In this document: piece by piece, positions 17,450-27,633 of the stretch
Position numbering within the stretch: position 1 is the first letter of the stretch
Layout: each line of letters opens with the position of its first letter
From: an uncultured Alphaproteobacteria bacterium
GTDB lineage: Bacteria; Pseudomonadota; Alphaproteobacteria; HIMB59
Length of the DNA stretch: 64,000 nt
Assembly (NCBI GenBank): GCA_902527545.1
Contig: CABZPR010000006.1
Span: 1 to 64,000, forward strand
Reading direction: 5' to 3'
Notes under the pieces: model-generated
Told to the model about the DNA's origin: nothing
What the model saw: the letters and a program-made list of their open reading frames with translations, nothing else
The model's database searches: none
Made by a program: the position numbers and the translations under genes

Positions 17450-17897
17450 TATCGTCTAATAAAACTTCAACAAGTGAGTCATTATCTGCTGAGTTTAAAA
17501 TTCTTTTGTTATTATCAATATCTGCAATAAGTTCGTACCCAGTAAGTAATCTAGTTGGTGATTTTATTGAAACATTTCCAATCAATTTAATAATATTATT
17601 ATCGCGTGTATAAATGGCATAATTTCCCTTAAAAACTTCATCTTTAAACTCAATTACTACATTTTCAAAAAGCTCAACTATAGTAAAAACTTCTTCATTA
17701 TTTTCTTCAATATATTTTGCAATCATCTTATCGGAAAAAGCAATAAATTGATCGTTTTTGAACTCAACATCACCACGTGCAGTGTAACTTTGATCATTTG
17801 AGTCCCAAATAAGACTGTCATCTGCTTTCACATAGCTTTCCGAATATGCGTTAAATTTAAGAAATAGTAAAACAAGTAAATAAATAAATTTATTCAT
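17436..17897 (-). CDS. lptA: LptA-like periplasmic LPS transport protein
   Basis: About 153 residues from ATG 17895-17897, which opens a clean signal peptide (KFIYLLVLLFLKFNAYS). A longer frame to 17948 would lie in lptC and lacks this logic. The OstA-like core has TARGDVEFKND and GNVSIKSPTRLLTGYELIADI repeats of a beta-jellyroll. It bridges LptC to LptD across the periplasm. Overlap with the lptC stop is ATGAATAA, the same eight bases as at trpB-trpA. Confidence 0.85.
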   Translation of the reverse strand: MNKFIYLLVLLFLKFNAYSESYVKADDSLIWDSNDQSYTARGDVEFKNDQFIAFSDKMIAKYIEENNEEVFTIVELFENVVIEFKDEVFKGNYAIYTRDNNIIKLIGNVSIKSPTRLLTGYELIADIDNNKRILNSADNDSLVEVLLDDNANN

Positions 17898-18318
17898 TAA
17901 TAATAAATTCAATTGCTCCAGAAAAAAATATCTTACCTTCATAATCAAGATTTTTAAAACCCTCAGCTTTTAAAGTCCCCATTTTATTAATAACCTTTAC
18001 TGCCTCGTCACTATAAGATATTTCATCTGCCAAATTAATAGATATATTTTCTCCATAAATTTTATATTCATCATTTTCTAAATATGACTCACCAATTAAA
18101 TCAATGTTTTTATCATCTATCTTATTTAGTTTTTCAGAACCAATTTTGGTAATACCAGAATTGCTTAAGACAATACTTGAAAAATTTTCTACTGTAATAT
18201 TTTTTTTACTAAAACTGACATATAATGGTTTTTGATTATATAAATATATCGTGGCTTGAAGTCCTAATAGCAACAAAATTAAAATTGTAGTAAATTTTTT
18301 ACTTAGTTGATTAATCAT
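17890..18318 (-). CDS. lptC: LptC-like LPS export protein
   Basis: 142 residues with one N-terminal membrane anchor (about residues 10-28) followed by a beta-rich periplasmic part. Sequence conservation is low, as is usual in this family. GESYLENDEYKIYGENISINL resembles the LptC/OstA strand pattern. Assignment depends largely on topology and on location between kdsD and lptA. It overlaps kdsD by eight bases. It is shorter than typical LptC (about 190), so the jellyroll is reduced. Confidence 0.75.
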   Translation of the reverse strand: MINQLSKKFTTILILLLLGLQATIYLYNQKPLYVSFSKKNITVENFSSIVLSNSGITKIGSEKLNKIDDKNIDLIGESYLENDEYKIYGENISINLADEISYSDEAVKVINKMGTLKAEGFKNLDYEGKIFFSGAIEFIINE

Positions 18319-19258
18319 TTTCTAAGCATTTTTTAATATTTACTATACCTATAGGTTTTCTTTGATTGGCTATTATAAGACTTGTTATAGAGAATTTGTT
18401 CATAAGAACTATTGCAGAAGAAATCAATAAATCACTTTTAGCAAGAATTGGTTTAACATTCATAATTTTTGTTGCTCTTTCATTCATATTAAATCTTCCT
18501 ATTGACCTTCTAAGGTCACCATCTGTTATGATACCTTTTATTTTCTTTTTAGTATCTAAGATTACGACACATCCGTATTTTTTTTCTGTCATAACTAATA
18601 CCGCTTCAATTAATGAAGCATTTGAACTAATGAAAGGAATATCGGTATCCATTATTTCATATAAAGTTTTTAATTTTTTACCTATCTTTCCCCCAGGATG
18701 AAGGTCCCTAAAAGATTTTTTATCAAATTTTCTCAAACTCAATACTGCACAACAAAGTGCATCTCCCAGTGCAAGAGACATTGTTGTAGAGGTAGTTGGA
18801 ATTGTTTGAAGTTTATCGGCTTCTTTATGTTTGGGTAACAATAAATTTATATCTGAATATTTAGATATGGAACTTTTAAATGCTGATGTAATTGAAATAA
18901 TTTTAAGTTTATTTTTTTTACAAAAATTAATCAAATCAGATAACTCATGAGTTTCACCTGAATTGGATAAAATTATTAATAAATCATTTTTTTCTACTAT
19001 TCCCATATCACCATGACTTGCATCGACTGGGTTTAAATAAATTGCTGGTATCCCAGTTGAGGTAAAAGATGCAGCAATTTTTGCCGCGATATTTCCACTT
19101 TTCCCTATACCGGAAATAATTAATTTTCCATTTTGTTTTGATATCAGTTCCACAACTTCTATAAAATTTTTATTTAAACTTTTTGAAAGTTTGGACAAAG
19201 CTATTGACTCTAACTTAATAACTTCCTGACCTACTTTAATTATTTTAGATTTATTCAT
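18311..19258 (-). CDS. kdsD: arabinose-5-phosphate isomerase (KdsD/KpsF family)
   Basis: 315 residues: SIS domain (about 30-170) with SGIGKSGNIAAKIAASF, DASHGDMGI and LSNSGET, linked by RDLHPGGKIGKKL to two CBS repeats (about 200-310). It interconverts ribulose 5-phosphate and arabinose 5-phosphate, the first step to Kdo for LPS. It heads the lpt/aro run and shares overlap with lptC. The gap to the upstream RNase D-like gene is three bases. The alternative GutQ/KpsF paralogue roles are not separable from sequence. Confidence 0.93.
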   Translation of the reverse strand: MNKSKIIKVGQEVIKLESIALSKLSKSLNKNFIEVVELISKQNGKLIISGIGKSGNIAAKIAASFTSTGIPAIYLNPVDASHGDMGIVEKNDLLIILSNSGETHELSDLINFCKKNKLKIISITSAFKSSISKYSDINLLLPKHKEADKLQTIPTTSTTMSLALGDALCCAVLSLRKFDKKSFRDLHPGGKIGKKLKTLYEIMDTDIPFISSNASLIEAVLVMTEKKYGCVVILDTKKKIKGIITDGDLRRSIGRFNMNERATKIMNVKPILAKSDLLISSAIVLMNKFSITSLIIANQRKPIGIVNIKKCLEND

Positions 19259-19261
19259 TAT

Positions 19262-19894
19262 TTATTTATGTGCAAATATGTCTATCTCAGCCCAACCTTT
19301 AAGGTCTAAATCAACCCTTACCTCCATAAACTTCATTATTGATTTAAAAAGTTTTAATCTTTTTTGACTAAGCAATTTATTGTTAAGTGTATTTTTTATT
19401 TCTGACAAATACAAAACATCATTCATAGCGTACTCAATTTGTTTCTTGGTTAATTTTTTTTTACTCCAATCAGATGACTGCTCCGTTTTGTCTAATTGAA
19501 TATCTAATATTTCATAAACAAGATCTTTTAGCCCGTGCTTAGAAGAATAAGTTCGAGTTAATTTTGATGCAATTTTTGTGCAAAAAACATTCTTAACATT
19601 TATTTTCAAATTTTCTTTTAAAACTGCCATATCAAATCTTCCAAAGTGAAAAATTTTTGTGAGATTATTATTTTCTAATAATGTTTTAATATTTTTTGAT
19701 AATTTTGGAGATAAATCTTCTTCAAATTTTATTAAATATACTTTTTTATCTGTTTCATTCCTTAATTGAATTAAGCATAGTCTGTCTCTTTTTATATTTA
19801 AGCCTAAGGTTTCAGTATCAATAGAAATATCCCCTTTAAATGACTTTAAAATCTTACTTGGAAGATCATTTTGAAATAATTGATAGTTTGACAT
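19262..19894 (-). CDS. ribonuclease D-like 3'-5' exonuclease
   Basis: 210 residues of the DEDDy exonuclease domain alone: SIDTETLGL (first Asp and Glu), FHFGRFDMAVL (second Asp) and YAMNDVLYL (Tyr and last Asp). It lacks the HRDC domains of E. coli RNase D, so it is the short form common in alphaproteobacteria. It would trim RNA 3' ends. A TATATG hexamer lies seven bases before the ATG, and the divergent NDUFA9-like gene begins 35 bases away. Confidence 0.88.
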   Translation of the reverse strand: MSNYQLFQNDLPSKILKSFKGDISIDTETLGLNIKRDRLCLIQLRNETDKKVYLIKFEEDLSPKLSKNIKTLLENNNLTKIFHFGRFDMAVLKENLKINVKNVFCTKIASKLTRTYSSKHGLKDLVYEILDIQLDKTEQSSDWSKKKLTKKQIEYAMNDVLYLSEIKNTLNNKLLSQKRLKLFKSIMKFMEVRVDLDLKGWAEIDIFAHK

Positions 19895-19929
19895 CTTAGA
19901 GCATATATTTATATAAGATAGATATCACA

Positions 19930-20859
19930 ATGAAAAACAAAAATATCTTAGTGTTTGGATCCACAGGCTTTATAGGAAGAAGTATAACAAAAAGACTATT
20001 ACAAAATGGTAACAAATTAATATGCCCTGTAAGAAATGCTAGTAGAGTAAAAAGAAATATACTTTCAGGTGATATAGGGCAGATAGAAATAATTGAATTT
20101 GATATTCATAATTTAGACGAAATTAAAAGTTTAATTTCAAATTCAGACTTAGTAATTAATTTGATTGGTATTTTATATGAAAAAAATAATTTATCATTTG
20201 AGTTAGTACATTATTTACTCCCAAAAAAAATAGCTAATTATTGCGAATTATACAAAAAACCTTTTCTTCATGTCTCTGGCTTAGGATCTACTTTTCAAAC
20301 AAAATCAAATTATCTAATTAGCAAAAAAATGGGTGAGGAATTCATAGAAAACAATAATACTAATCATATAATTGTAAGGCCAAGTACTGTTTACGGTGAA
20401 GAAGATAATTTTTTCAATTTATTTGGTAAGATGGCTAAAATTTTACCATTCTTACCTTTAATTAAAAACGGTATGACTAAATTTCAGCCAATTTATGTTA
20501 ACGACTTATCTCTTTTAATTTTTAATTTGTTAAATAATTTCGGAAAGCACAAAAACTCCAATATTGCTGCAGTTGGAAATGAAATATTTACATTTAAAGA
20601 AATTTTGAGTCATATATTTTTTTCTTTGAAAAAAAAAGAGAGATATTTTTATATACCTTCTTTCTTGGCAATTATTCAAGGTAAAGTATTAGAAAAACTA
20701 CCAAAACCTTTATTTACATATGATCAGTATGTAACTCTTTCTCATGATAGTATCTCGGAGGGAAGTCAAAAATTAGTAACTGAAATATTGAAACAAGATT
20801 TATCAGATATGAAGGTTATTACATCAGAATATCTAAAAAAGTTTATCGATAAAGTTTAA
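19930..20859 (+). CDS. NDUFA9-like NAD(P)-binding SDR protein
   Basis: 309 residues of atypical extended SDR fold: nucleotide motif VFGSTGFIGRSI at the N terminus, CPVRNASR, VINLIGILYE, and LHVSGLGS in place of the usual catalytic YxxxK context. VRPSTVYGEEDNFFNLF and FQPIYVNDL are typical of NDUFA9-type proteins, homologues of a complex I accessory subunit found in many alphaproteobacteria. In bacteria the role (quinone or respiratory-chain related) is unproven. It ends directly against the uppP stop (TAATTA). Confidence 0.85.
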   Translation: MKNKNILVFGSTGFIGRSITKRLLQNGNKLICPVRNASRVKRNILSGDIGQIEIIEFDIHNLDEIKSLISNSDLVINLIGILYEKNNLSFELVHYLLPKKIANYCELYKKPFLHVSGLGSTFQTKSNYLISKKMGEEFIENNNTNHIIVRPSTVYGEEDNFFNLFGKMAKILPFLPLIKNGMTKFQPIYVNDLSLLIFNLLNNFGKHKNSNIAAVGNEIFTFKEILSHIFFSLKKKERYFYIPSFLAIIQGKVLEKLPKPLFTYDQYVTLSHDSISEGSQKLVTEILKQDLSDMKVITSEYLKKFIDKV

Positions 20860-21615
20860 TTAAGATAAATAAATTAATAAAATTAAACCCAATAAAATTC
20901 TATAAATCACAAAAGGTGTAAAGCCAATTTTATTTATCACTTTTATAAATACAGATATTGTAAAATATGCTGCAAAAAATGTAGTAATAAAAATTAAATA
21001 TAGATTTCTATCTACAATAAAATTATCAAATTCTTTAATATTGGAAAAAAAAGACAAACAAATTATTGGTATACCCATATATAAACTATAAATAGATGAA
21101 TATTTTCTATCTTCTCCAAATAGTCTGAATGCAATTATACAACTTCCTGCTCTACTGAAACCTGGTAAAAAAGCTAGACATTGAAAAAATCCAGCCAAAA
21201 TAAATTTGGTACTTTTATTTTTGATTTTTAACTTAAATTTTTTTGCTTTGTCAGTAACATAAAGTAATATTGCTCCAGTAATCGAAGTGTATCCAATTAA
21301 CTCTAAACTAATATAATTTACATCGTAAAATTTGAGTATAATTCCGAGGATAATTGCAGGAACGGTTGCATAGATTAATATTTTCCAGTAAGTTTTGATA
21401 TTTGATTTTGAAAAATGTTTGTTTGTGAATAAGTATAATAATAAAGCCAATAAAGAGGCAAAGTGTGCTGATGTTTCATATAAATAATTTCTAGATTCTA
21501 AGTTTCTAAAGAAAATTTCTAAGATATTAAGGTGCCCACTTGAACTAATGGGTATAAATTCAGTAATTCCCTGAATTAAACCATAAAAAACATAAAAAAT
21601 ACTATTATTAGTCAT
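20860..21615 (-). CDS. uppP: undecaprenyl-diphosphatase
   Basis: 251 residues, about eight membrane spans. The catalytic motifs are QGITEFIPISSSGHL near the N terminus and FLPGFSRAGS near residue 150. UppP recycles the lipid carrier for peptidoglycan and LPS polymers at the membrane. A GATAAT hexamer lies five bases before the ATG, another short- or no-leader arrangement. It is divergent from gltD and convergent with the NDUFA9-like gene. Confidence 0.95.
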   Translation of the reverse strand: MTNNSIFYVFYGLIQGITEFIPISSSGHLNILEIFFRNLESRNYLYETSAHFASLLALLLYLFTNKHFSKSNIKTYWKILIYATVPAIILGIILKFYDVNYISLELIGYTSITGAILLYVTDKAKKFKLKIKNKSTKFILAGFFQCLAFLPGFSRAGSCIIAFRLFGEDRKYSSIYSLYMGIPIICLSFFSNIKEFDNFIVDRNLYLIFITTFFAAYFTISVFIKVINKIGFTPFVIYRILLGLILLIYLS

Positions 21616-21709
21616 AATTTATTATCATTTATAAGTTTACTTTACTCATAAATCTTTATATTAATACAATCCTTTTAATTGTAGGAGAATAAAGTAATAT
21701 TTTATTATC
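21616..21709. promoter_or_regulatory. divergent uppP/gltD intergenic region
   Basis: 94 bases. On the minus strand GATAAT (21621-21626) is five bases from the uppP ATG. On the plus strand a GGAG lies about 23 bases before the gltD ATG, too far for normal ribosome binding. TAATAT and TATTTT hexamers are nearer. No operator repeat is visible. Confidence 0.35.
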
Positions 21710-23122
21710 ATGTTAGATTTTCATAAAAAAAGATCTAAGAATCCATCTAAAACCGAACCTGAAAAAAGAATAAAGGATTTTCAGGAGATTTATAGTCAGT
21801 TTGATAAAAATGAATCTGTTGAACAATCCTCAAGATGTTCCCAATGCGGAATTCCATATTGTCAAATACATTGTCCTTTAAATAATAATATACCAGATTG
21901 GCTACGATATATTGCAGAAGGCCGATTGGAGGAAGCTTATCAAGTATCTGCTTCTACAAATGCATTTCCAGAGGTATGTGGAAGAGTTTGTCCTCAAGAC
22001 CGTTTGTGTGAGGGTAATTGTGTTGTCGAACAGGCAGGCTTTGGAGCCATTACAATTGGTAACTTAGAAAAATACCTTACAGAAATAGCATGGGAAAAAG
22101 GATGGGTTAAAAACCTATCATCACAAAACCAATACAAGCAGAAAGTTGCAGTAATAGGATCGGGCCCTGCAGGAATGGCTGCATCTGCCTATTTAATCCA
22201 AAATGGATATAAAGTAGACGTCTATGAAAAAAATGACCGAGCTGGTGGTTTGATGATTTATGGTATACCTAACTTTAAATTAGACAAAAAAATTGTAGAG
22301 AGAAGAACTGAGTGGCTTACAGATAGTGGTGTTGTATTTAACTTAAACACAGAGGTCGGAAAAAATATTTCCTTTCAAGATTTGGAAAAAGATTATGATG
22401 CAATATTAATTGCAACTGGTGTATACAAAGCAAGACAATTAGATATTGATACCTCATCAGTCAATAATAGCATTCCTGCTTTGGATTTTTTAATAGAGAG
22501 TAACAGAACTGGTTTAGGTGACTCTCCATCAAAAAATAAATATCTCACAGCAAAAGATAAACATGTAGTTGTTATTGGTGGAGGTGATACTGCTATGGAT
22601 TGTGTTAGAACAGCCATTAGACAGCAAGCAAAAGAGGTTACTTGTCTTTACAGAAGGAACAAAGAAAATATGCCTGGATCAGCAAGAGAAGTTTTAAATG
22701 CAGAACAAGAGGGCATCAAATTTAATTGGTTATCTGTCCCATCTAAAATTATTAGTGAGAGCGCTACTGCAACAAGTATGACATACAAAGTGGCTACATT
22801 AGGTGAGGTGGACGAGAGTGGAAGAAGAAAACCAATCGATACTGGTGTTGAAAAACAAATAAAAAGTGACTTAATTATTCAAGCTCTTGGTTTTGAGCCT
22901 GAAGATTTGAATCATAATTTCAAAACAAATATTGAATTAACTACCTGGAAAACAGTTAAAGTTGACTTTAAAAAGTTTCAAACTAGCAACCCAAAGATTT
23001 TTGCTGCCGGGGATATTGTTAGGGGCGCCTCTTTGGTTGTTTGGGCGATACATGATGGCCGAGAAGTTGCAAAATCAATTCATAATTTCTTACAGAGTTC
23101 AAAAATTAAAAAAGCATCATGA
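21710..23122 (+). CDS. gltD: glutamate synthase small (beta) subunit
   Basis: 470 residues. The N-terminal domain carries two cysteine clusters, RCSQCGIPYCQIHCP and CGRVCPQDRLCEGNC, for [4Fe-4S] centres. It is followed by an FAD site (VAVIGSGPAGMAASAYL) and an NADPH site (VVVIGGGDTAMDC), ending with IFAAGDIVRGASLVVWAI. It passes electrons from NADPH to GltB for glutamate synthesis from glutamine and 2-oxoglutarate. The stop overlaps the gltB ATG by four bases. The gene precedes gltB, the reverse of the E. coli order. Confidence 0.96.
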   Translation: MLDFHKKRSKNPSKTEPEKRIKDFQEIYSQFDKNESVEQSSRCSQCGIPYCQIHCPLNNNIPDWLRYIAEGRLEEAYQVSASTNAFPEVCGRVCPQDRLCEGNCVVEQAGFGAITIGNLEKYLTEIAWEKGWVKNLSSQNQYKQKVAVIGSGPAGMAASAYLIQNGYKVDVYEKNDRAGGLMIYGIPNFKLDKKIVERRTEWLTDSGVVFNLNTEVGKNISFQDLEKDYDAILIATGVYKARQLDIDTSSVNNSIPALDFLIESNRTGLGDSPSKNKYLTAKDKHVVVIGGGDTAMDCVRTAIRQQAKEVTCLYRRNKENMPGSAREVLNAEQEGIKFNWLSVPSKIISESATATSMTYKVATLGEVDESGRRKPIDTGVEKQIKSDLIIQALGFEPEDLNHNFKTNIELTTWKTVKVDFKKFQTSNPKIFAAGDIVRGASLVVWAIHDGREVAKSIHNFLQSSKIKKAS

Positions 23123-26100
23123 AAGACAACCAATTAGAAATTTTCAAAATAAATAGACAAAAACTGAGAGATAATCACGTCTATAATGAAAAATATGAAC
23201 ATGATAATTGTGGTGTAGGTTTAGTTGCCTCAATAAATGGTGAGCCAAGAAGAGATATAGTTGAAAAAGGAGTTGAGGCACTTAAAGCAGTATTCCATAG
23301 AGGTGCGGTAGATGCTGATGGTAAAACTGGAGATGGTGCTGGTATTATGTTGGAGGTTTCAAATTCTTTCTTCAGTAAACAAGTTTTAAAAATGGGTCAC
23401 AGAACAACCAAAGACTCTGTGTTGGGTGTGGGTATGATATTTTTGCCTAAAAGAGATTTTGGAGCCCAAGAAAAATGCAGAGCTATCGTTGAATATGAAA
23501 TAATTAAATCTGGAATGAATCTGTTTGGTTGGAGACAGGTTCCTGTTAACACAGAGATCATTGGTGAAAAAGCTAACTATACTAAACCAGAAATTGAACA
23601 AATAATTTTCTCACCTAAAGAAACAACACCTGATATTGAAAAGAAACTATATCTAACAAGGAAAAGGATAGAGAACAAAATTAAAGCACAGAGTATTAAT
23701 GATTTTTATGTTTGCTCTTTATCAACACAAACAATTGTATACAAAGGTATGTTTTTAGCTGAACAGTTATCAGAGTTTTATCCTGATTTGCTTGATAATG
23801 AATTTAGGTCTAAATTTGCCATTTACCATCAAAGATATTCTACAAACACATTTCCTACATGGTCCTTGGCGCAACCATTTCGAGTTTTAGCCCATAACGG
23901 TGAAATTAATACTTTAAAAGGAAATATAAATTGGATGAGTGCACATGAACCAAGAATTACACACCCCTTTTTTAATGAGAGAATTAATGATTTGAAACCG
24001 ATACTTGACCCAGATGCCTCTGACTCTGCATCTCTTGATGCTGCTTTCGAACTCTTCGTTCAAACTGACAGGGACATGCCGATGGCAAAATCAATGATAA
24101 TTCCTGAGTCTTGGTCTAATCGATCTGATTTATCTGATCAATTAAAGGCCATGTACGCCTATTGTAACGCTGTCATAGAACCATGGGATGGGCCAGCAGC
24201 TGTTTGCGGAAATTTTGGAGATTGGATAATTTCTGGAATGGACAGAAACGGGTTAAGGCCTCTTCGATACATACTAACTGATGACAACTTACTAATTTCA
24301 GGATCTGAAGTTGGAATGATAAATATAGATGAAAAAAATATTACAAAAAAAGGAAGAGTTGGGCCTGGTGAATTAATAGCAGTAAATTATAAAGAGAATA
24401 AGTTTTATGAGAGTTTTGAACTAAAAGAATTACTGAGTAAACGCAATAATTACTCAGATTGGAATCAAAAAACTATAAAGTTAGATAACATCTTATCTAA
24501 TGACAAAATTTATGAACCATCACCAGAGGATGAAGAAAATGTTTTTCAAATTGCAAAATCATTTAATTTAACATTAGAAACTCTTGATTTAATTTTAGAT
24601 CCTATGGTTAAAACAGGGCAAGAAGCTGTTGGTTCAATGGGGGACGACGCACCACTAAGTGTACTCACTGAAAGATACCGTGGTCTTCATAGTTTCTTTA
24701 AACAAAATTTTGCTCAAGTAACAAACCCTCCAATTGATAGCCTTAGAGAACAAGTTGTCATGAGTTTAAAAACTAGGCTAGGAAACCTTGGAAATATTGT
24801 AGAAGAAGACTCTGAACAATGTAATTTGGTACTTTTAGAGAGCCCATTATTATTAGATAATGAATTGGAAACATTAAAAAGTCATTTATCAAAGCATACA
24901 ACTGAGATTGACTGTACTTATAAATTAAATGAAGAGACTAACTTTTTAAATGAAATCCAAAGAATATGTTCTGAGGCTGAACAGGCAGTCAGATCTGGCT
25001 CTCAACATCTAATTATAACTGATAACAATATTAATAAAGATAGAATTGCATTACCAATGATACTTGCAACTAGTGCTGTACATAGTTATCTAATAAAAAA
25101 TAATTTAAGGACTTTTACTTCTTTAAACGTATCTTCTAAAGAGTGTCTTGATGTACACTACTTTGCAGTACTTATTGGCGTTGGTGCAACTACTGTTAAT
25201 GCCTCATTAGTAGAAAAACTCATTTCAAATAGGTATAAAAAAAATATTTATCAGAACGCTGATTACCCTCAACTAATTAAAAATTTTAAAAAATCTATAG
25301 AGAAAGGATTAAGAAAAATTATCAGCAAAATGGGAATTTCAGTAATTAGTTCATATCGCGGCGGAAGAAATTTTGAAATAATTGGCTTAAGTAGAAGCAT
25401 GGTAGAGAGTTTTTTTCCAGGAATGTCTTCTAGAATTTCTGGTATCGGATTAGACGGTTTAGAAAAAAGAGTAAGGCGACAGCATGAAGTGTCATTTGTA
25501 TCTGATAATGTAATTTTAGATATAGGTGGTGAATATAGATTTAGAACCAATAGTGAAGCACACGCTTATGAGGGTGTTTCAATACATATGCTTCAAGAAG
25601 CTGTTACTAGAGATTCATATAACCTCTATAAAAAATATACTTCAAGAATTTATAGTTCTAAACCAATTCAAATAAGGGATTTACTTCAATTTAATAAAAG
25701 TAGGAATTCTCTAAATCTAGATAATGTAGAGAGCATTTCTGAAATAAGAAAAAGCTTTGTATCTCCTGGAATCTCACTTGGTGCTCTTAGCCCTGAGGCT
25801 CATGAAACTCTAGCTATTGCAATGAACAGAATAGGTTCAAAATCAGATAGCGGAGAAGGAGGAGAGGATGCAAGAAGATATTCAAAACTAAAAAATGGTG
25901 ATAATCCAAGTTCAGCAATTAAACAAGTTGCAAGCGGAAGATTTGGTGTGACCGCAGAATATTTGAATAACTGTTCAGAATTAGAAATTAAAATAGCCCA
26001 AGGTGCTAAGCCTGGAGAAGGTGGTCAATTGCCTGGATTTAAGGTTACTGATTTAATAGCTAAATTAAGACATAGCACAAAAGGTGTAACGCTTATTAGC

Positions 26101-27633
26101 CCTCCCCCACATCATGATATTTATTCTATTGAGGATCTTGCTCAACTTATTTACGATTTAAAACAAATCAATCCAATAGCAAAGGTTTGTGTAAAACTAG
26201 TCGCACAATCAGGAATAGGAACTGTTGCTGCTGGTGTTGCAAAGGCTAAAGCTGATGTAATTTTAGTTTCAGGACACTCAGGCGGAACGGGGGCAAGTCC
26301 TCAGTCAAGTATTAAGTATGTTGGCCTTCCGTGGGAATTGGGAATAAGTGAGGTTCACCAAATTTTAGCTTTAAATGGTTTAAGAGACAAAGTTCTTCTT
26401 AGAACAGACGGAGGTATCAAAACAGGAAAAGATATTGTTATCGCTGCAATATTAGGAGCCGAGGAATACGGAATTGGTACAGCTTCATTAGTTGCTATGG
26501 GATGTATTATGGTCAGACAATGTCACTCAAATACTTGTCCAGTCGGTGTATGTACCCAAGATGAAAAACTTCGTGAAAAATTTGGAGGCACTCCTGAAAA
26601 AGTTGTGAATTTGTTTTCATTTATTGCCGAAGAAGTCAGAGAAATTCTGGCATCTTTAGGTTACAGATCCTTAAAGGATATTATTGGTAAAACAGAACTA
26701 TTATCTCAAATTCATTATGGATCTAGTGATTTAGATAATCTTGACTTGAATCCTATATTAACAAAGATTGATGATGGTAAAATTTATGATTACCATTCTA
26801 TCAAAAAACGAAATGAAGTACCAAAAACACTTGACGATCAGTTTGAAAAAGATGGAAAAGACTTTATTAACTCAGGTCAAAAAATTGAATTAACGTATAA
26901 TATACAAAATACATTAAGAACAATAGGAACGAAAATTTCATCTATAATTACAAGAAAATATGGGATGAACGCCTTAACTGAAGATCACGTCACTCTAAAA
27001 CTAAGAGGCTCAGCCGGTCAGTCTTTGGGAGCATTTGCCGTCAAAGGTCTCACTTTAAAAGTGTTTGGCGATGCTAATGATTATGTAGGTAAAGGTCTCT
27101 CTGGAGGAAAAATTATCGTTCAGCCAAGAAATTCATTTACTCAACCTAGTCATGAAAATGTAATCATTGGAAATGTAACACTTTATGGAGCTACTGATGG
27201 AAGGTTATACGCATCTGGTCAAGCAGGTGATAGATTTTGTGTCAGAAATTCTGGTGCACTAGCAATTGTCGAAGGATGTGGCGCTAATGGTTGTGAGTAT
27301 ATGACAGGTGGGTCTGCGATAATTTTAGGAGATGTTGGTGATAACTTTGGTGCTGGGATGACCGGTGGTTTTGCTTTTATTTATTCTGAACAAAAAAATA
27401 TTTCTGATTTGATGAACATGGAAACGATAGGACTTTATGAAATAGATAGCAAAGATTGGCAAAAACATCTTCTAGATCTTTTAAAAGATTTCTACAAAGA
27501 GACTAAATCAAAAAGAGCTGAGTTTATTATTGAAAATTACGACTCTGAAATTAAAAAATTTGCTCATGTCGTTCCTGATGAAGTGATTGATAAACTAGAA
27601 TTTCCAATTACAAAAAAATCAAAAATAGCTTAA
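23119..27633 (+). CDS. gltB: glutamate synthase large (alpha) subunit
   Basis: 1504 residues, full length. The glutaminase nucleophile is Cys31 in HDNCGVGLVA, after a 30-residue propeptide to be removed. Next are the amidotransferase domain (31 to about 430), central domain, FMN-binding synthase barrel (about 800-1200) with GEGGEDARRY, KPGEGGQLPG and SGHSGGTGASP, and a 3Fe-4S cluster with QCHSNTCPVGVC. A C-terminal beta-helix domain is rich in glycine turns. It forms glutamate from glutamine and 2-oxoglutarate, the main ammonium assimilation route with GlnA. It ends convergently with the hydrolase gene, sharing TTAA. Confidence 0.97.
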   Translation: MKDNQLEIFKINRQKLRDNHVYNEKYEHDNCGVGLVASINGEPRRDIVEKGVEALKAVFHRGAVDADGKTGDGAGIMLEVSNSFFSKQVLKMGHRTTKDSVLGVGMIFLPKRDFGAQEKCRAIVEYEIIKSGMNLFGWRQVPVNTEIIGEKANYTKPEIEQIIFSPKETTPDIEKKLYLTRKRIENKIKAQSINDFYVCSLSTQTIVYKGMFLAEQLSEFYPDLLDNEFRSKFAIYHQRYSTNTFPTWSLAQPFRVLAHNGEINTLKGNINWMSAHEPRITHPFFNERINDLKPILDPDASDSASLDAAFELFVQTDRDMPMAKSMIIPESWSNRSDLSDQLKAMYAYCNAVIEPWDGPAAVCGNFGDWIISGMDRNGLRPLRYILTDDNLLISGSEVGMINIDEKNITKKGRVGPGELIAVNYKENKFYESFELKELLSKRNNYSDWNQKTIKLDNILSNDKIYEPSPEDEENVFQIAKSFNLTLETLDLILDPMVKTGQEAVGSMGDDAPLSVLTERYRGLHSFFKQNFAQVTNPPIDSLREQVVMSLKTRLGNLGNIVEEDSEQCNLVLLESPLLLDNELETLKSHLSKHTTEIDCTYKLNEETNFLNEIQRICSEAEQAVRSGSQHLIITDNNINKDRIALPMILATSAVHSYLIKNNLRTFTSLNVSSKECLDVHYFAVLIGVGATTVNASLVEKLISNRYKKNIYQNADYPQLIKNFKKSIEKGLRKIISKMGISVISSYRGGRNFEIIGLSRSMVESFFPGMSSRISGIGLDGLEKRVRRQHEVSFVSDNVILDIGGEYRFRTNSEAHAYEGVSIHMLQEAVTRDSYNLYKKYTSRIYSSKPIQIRDLLQFNKSRNSLNLDNVESISEIRKSFVSPGISLGALSPEAHETLAIAMNRIGSKSDSGEGGEDARRYSKLKNGDNPSSAIKQVASGRFGVTAEYLNNCSELEIKIAQGAKPGEGGQLPGFKVTDLIAKLRHSTKGVTLISPPPHHDIYSIEDLAQLIYDLKQINPIAKVCVKLVAQSGIGTVAAGVAKAKADVILVSGHSGGTGASPQSSIKYVGLPWELGISEVHQILALNGLRDKVLLRTDGGIKTGKDIVIAAILGAEEYGIGTASLVAMGCIMVRQCHSNTCPVGVCTQDEKLREKFGGTPEKVVNLFSFIAEEVREILASLGYRSLKDIIGKTELLSQIHYGSSDLDNLDLNPILTKIDDGKIYDYHSIKKRNEVPKTLDDQFEKDGKDFINSGQKIELTYNIQNTLRTIGTKISSIITRKYGMNALTEDHVTLKLRGSAGQSLGAFAVKGLTLKVFGDANDYVGKGLSGGKIIVQPRNSFTQPSHENVIIGNVTLYGATDGRLYASGQAGDRFCVRNSGALAIVEGCGANGCEYMTGGSAIILGDVGDNFGAGMTGGFAFIYSEQKNISDLMNMETIGLYEIDSKDWQKHLLDLLKDFYKETKSKRAEFIIENYDSEIKKFAHVVPDEVIDKLEFPITKKSKIA

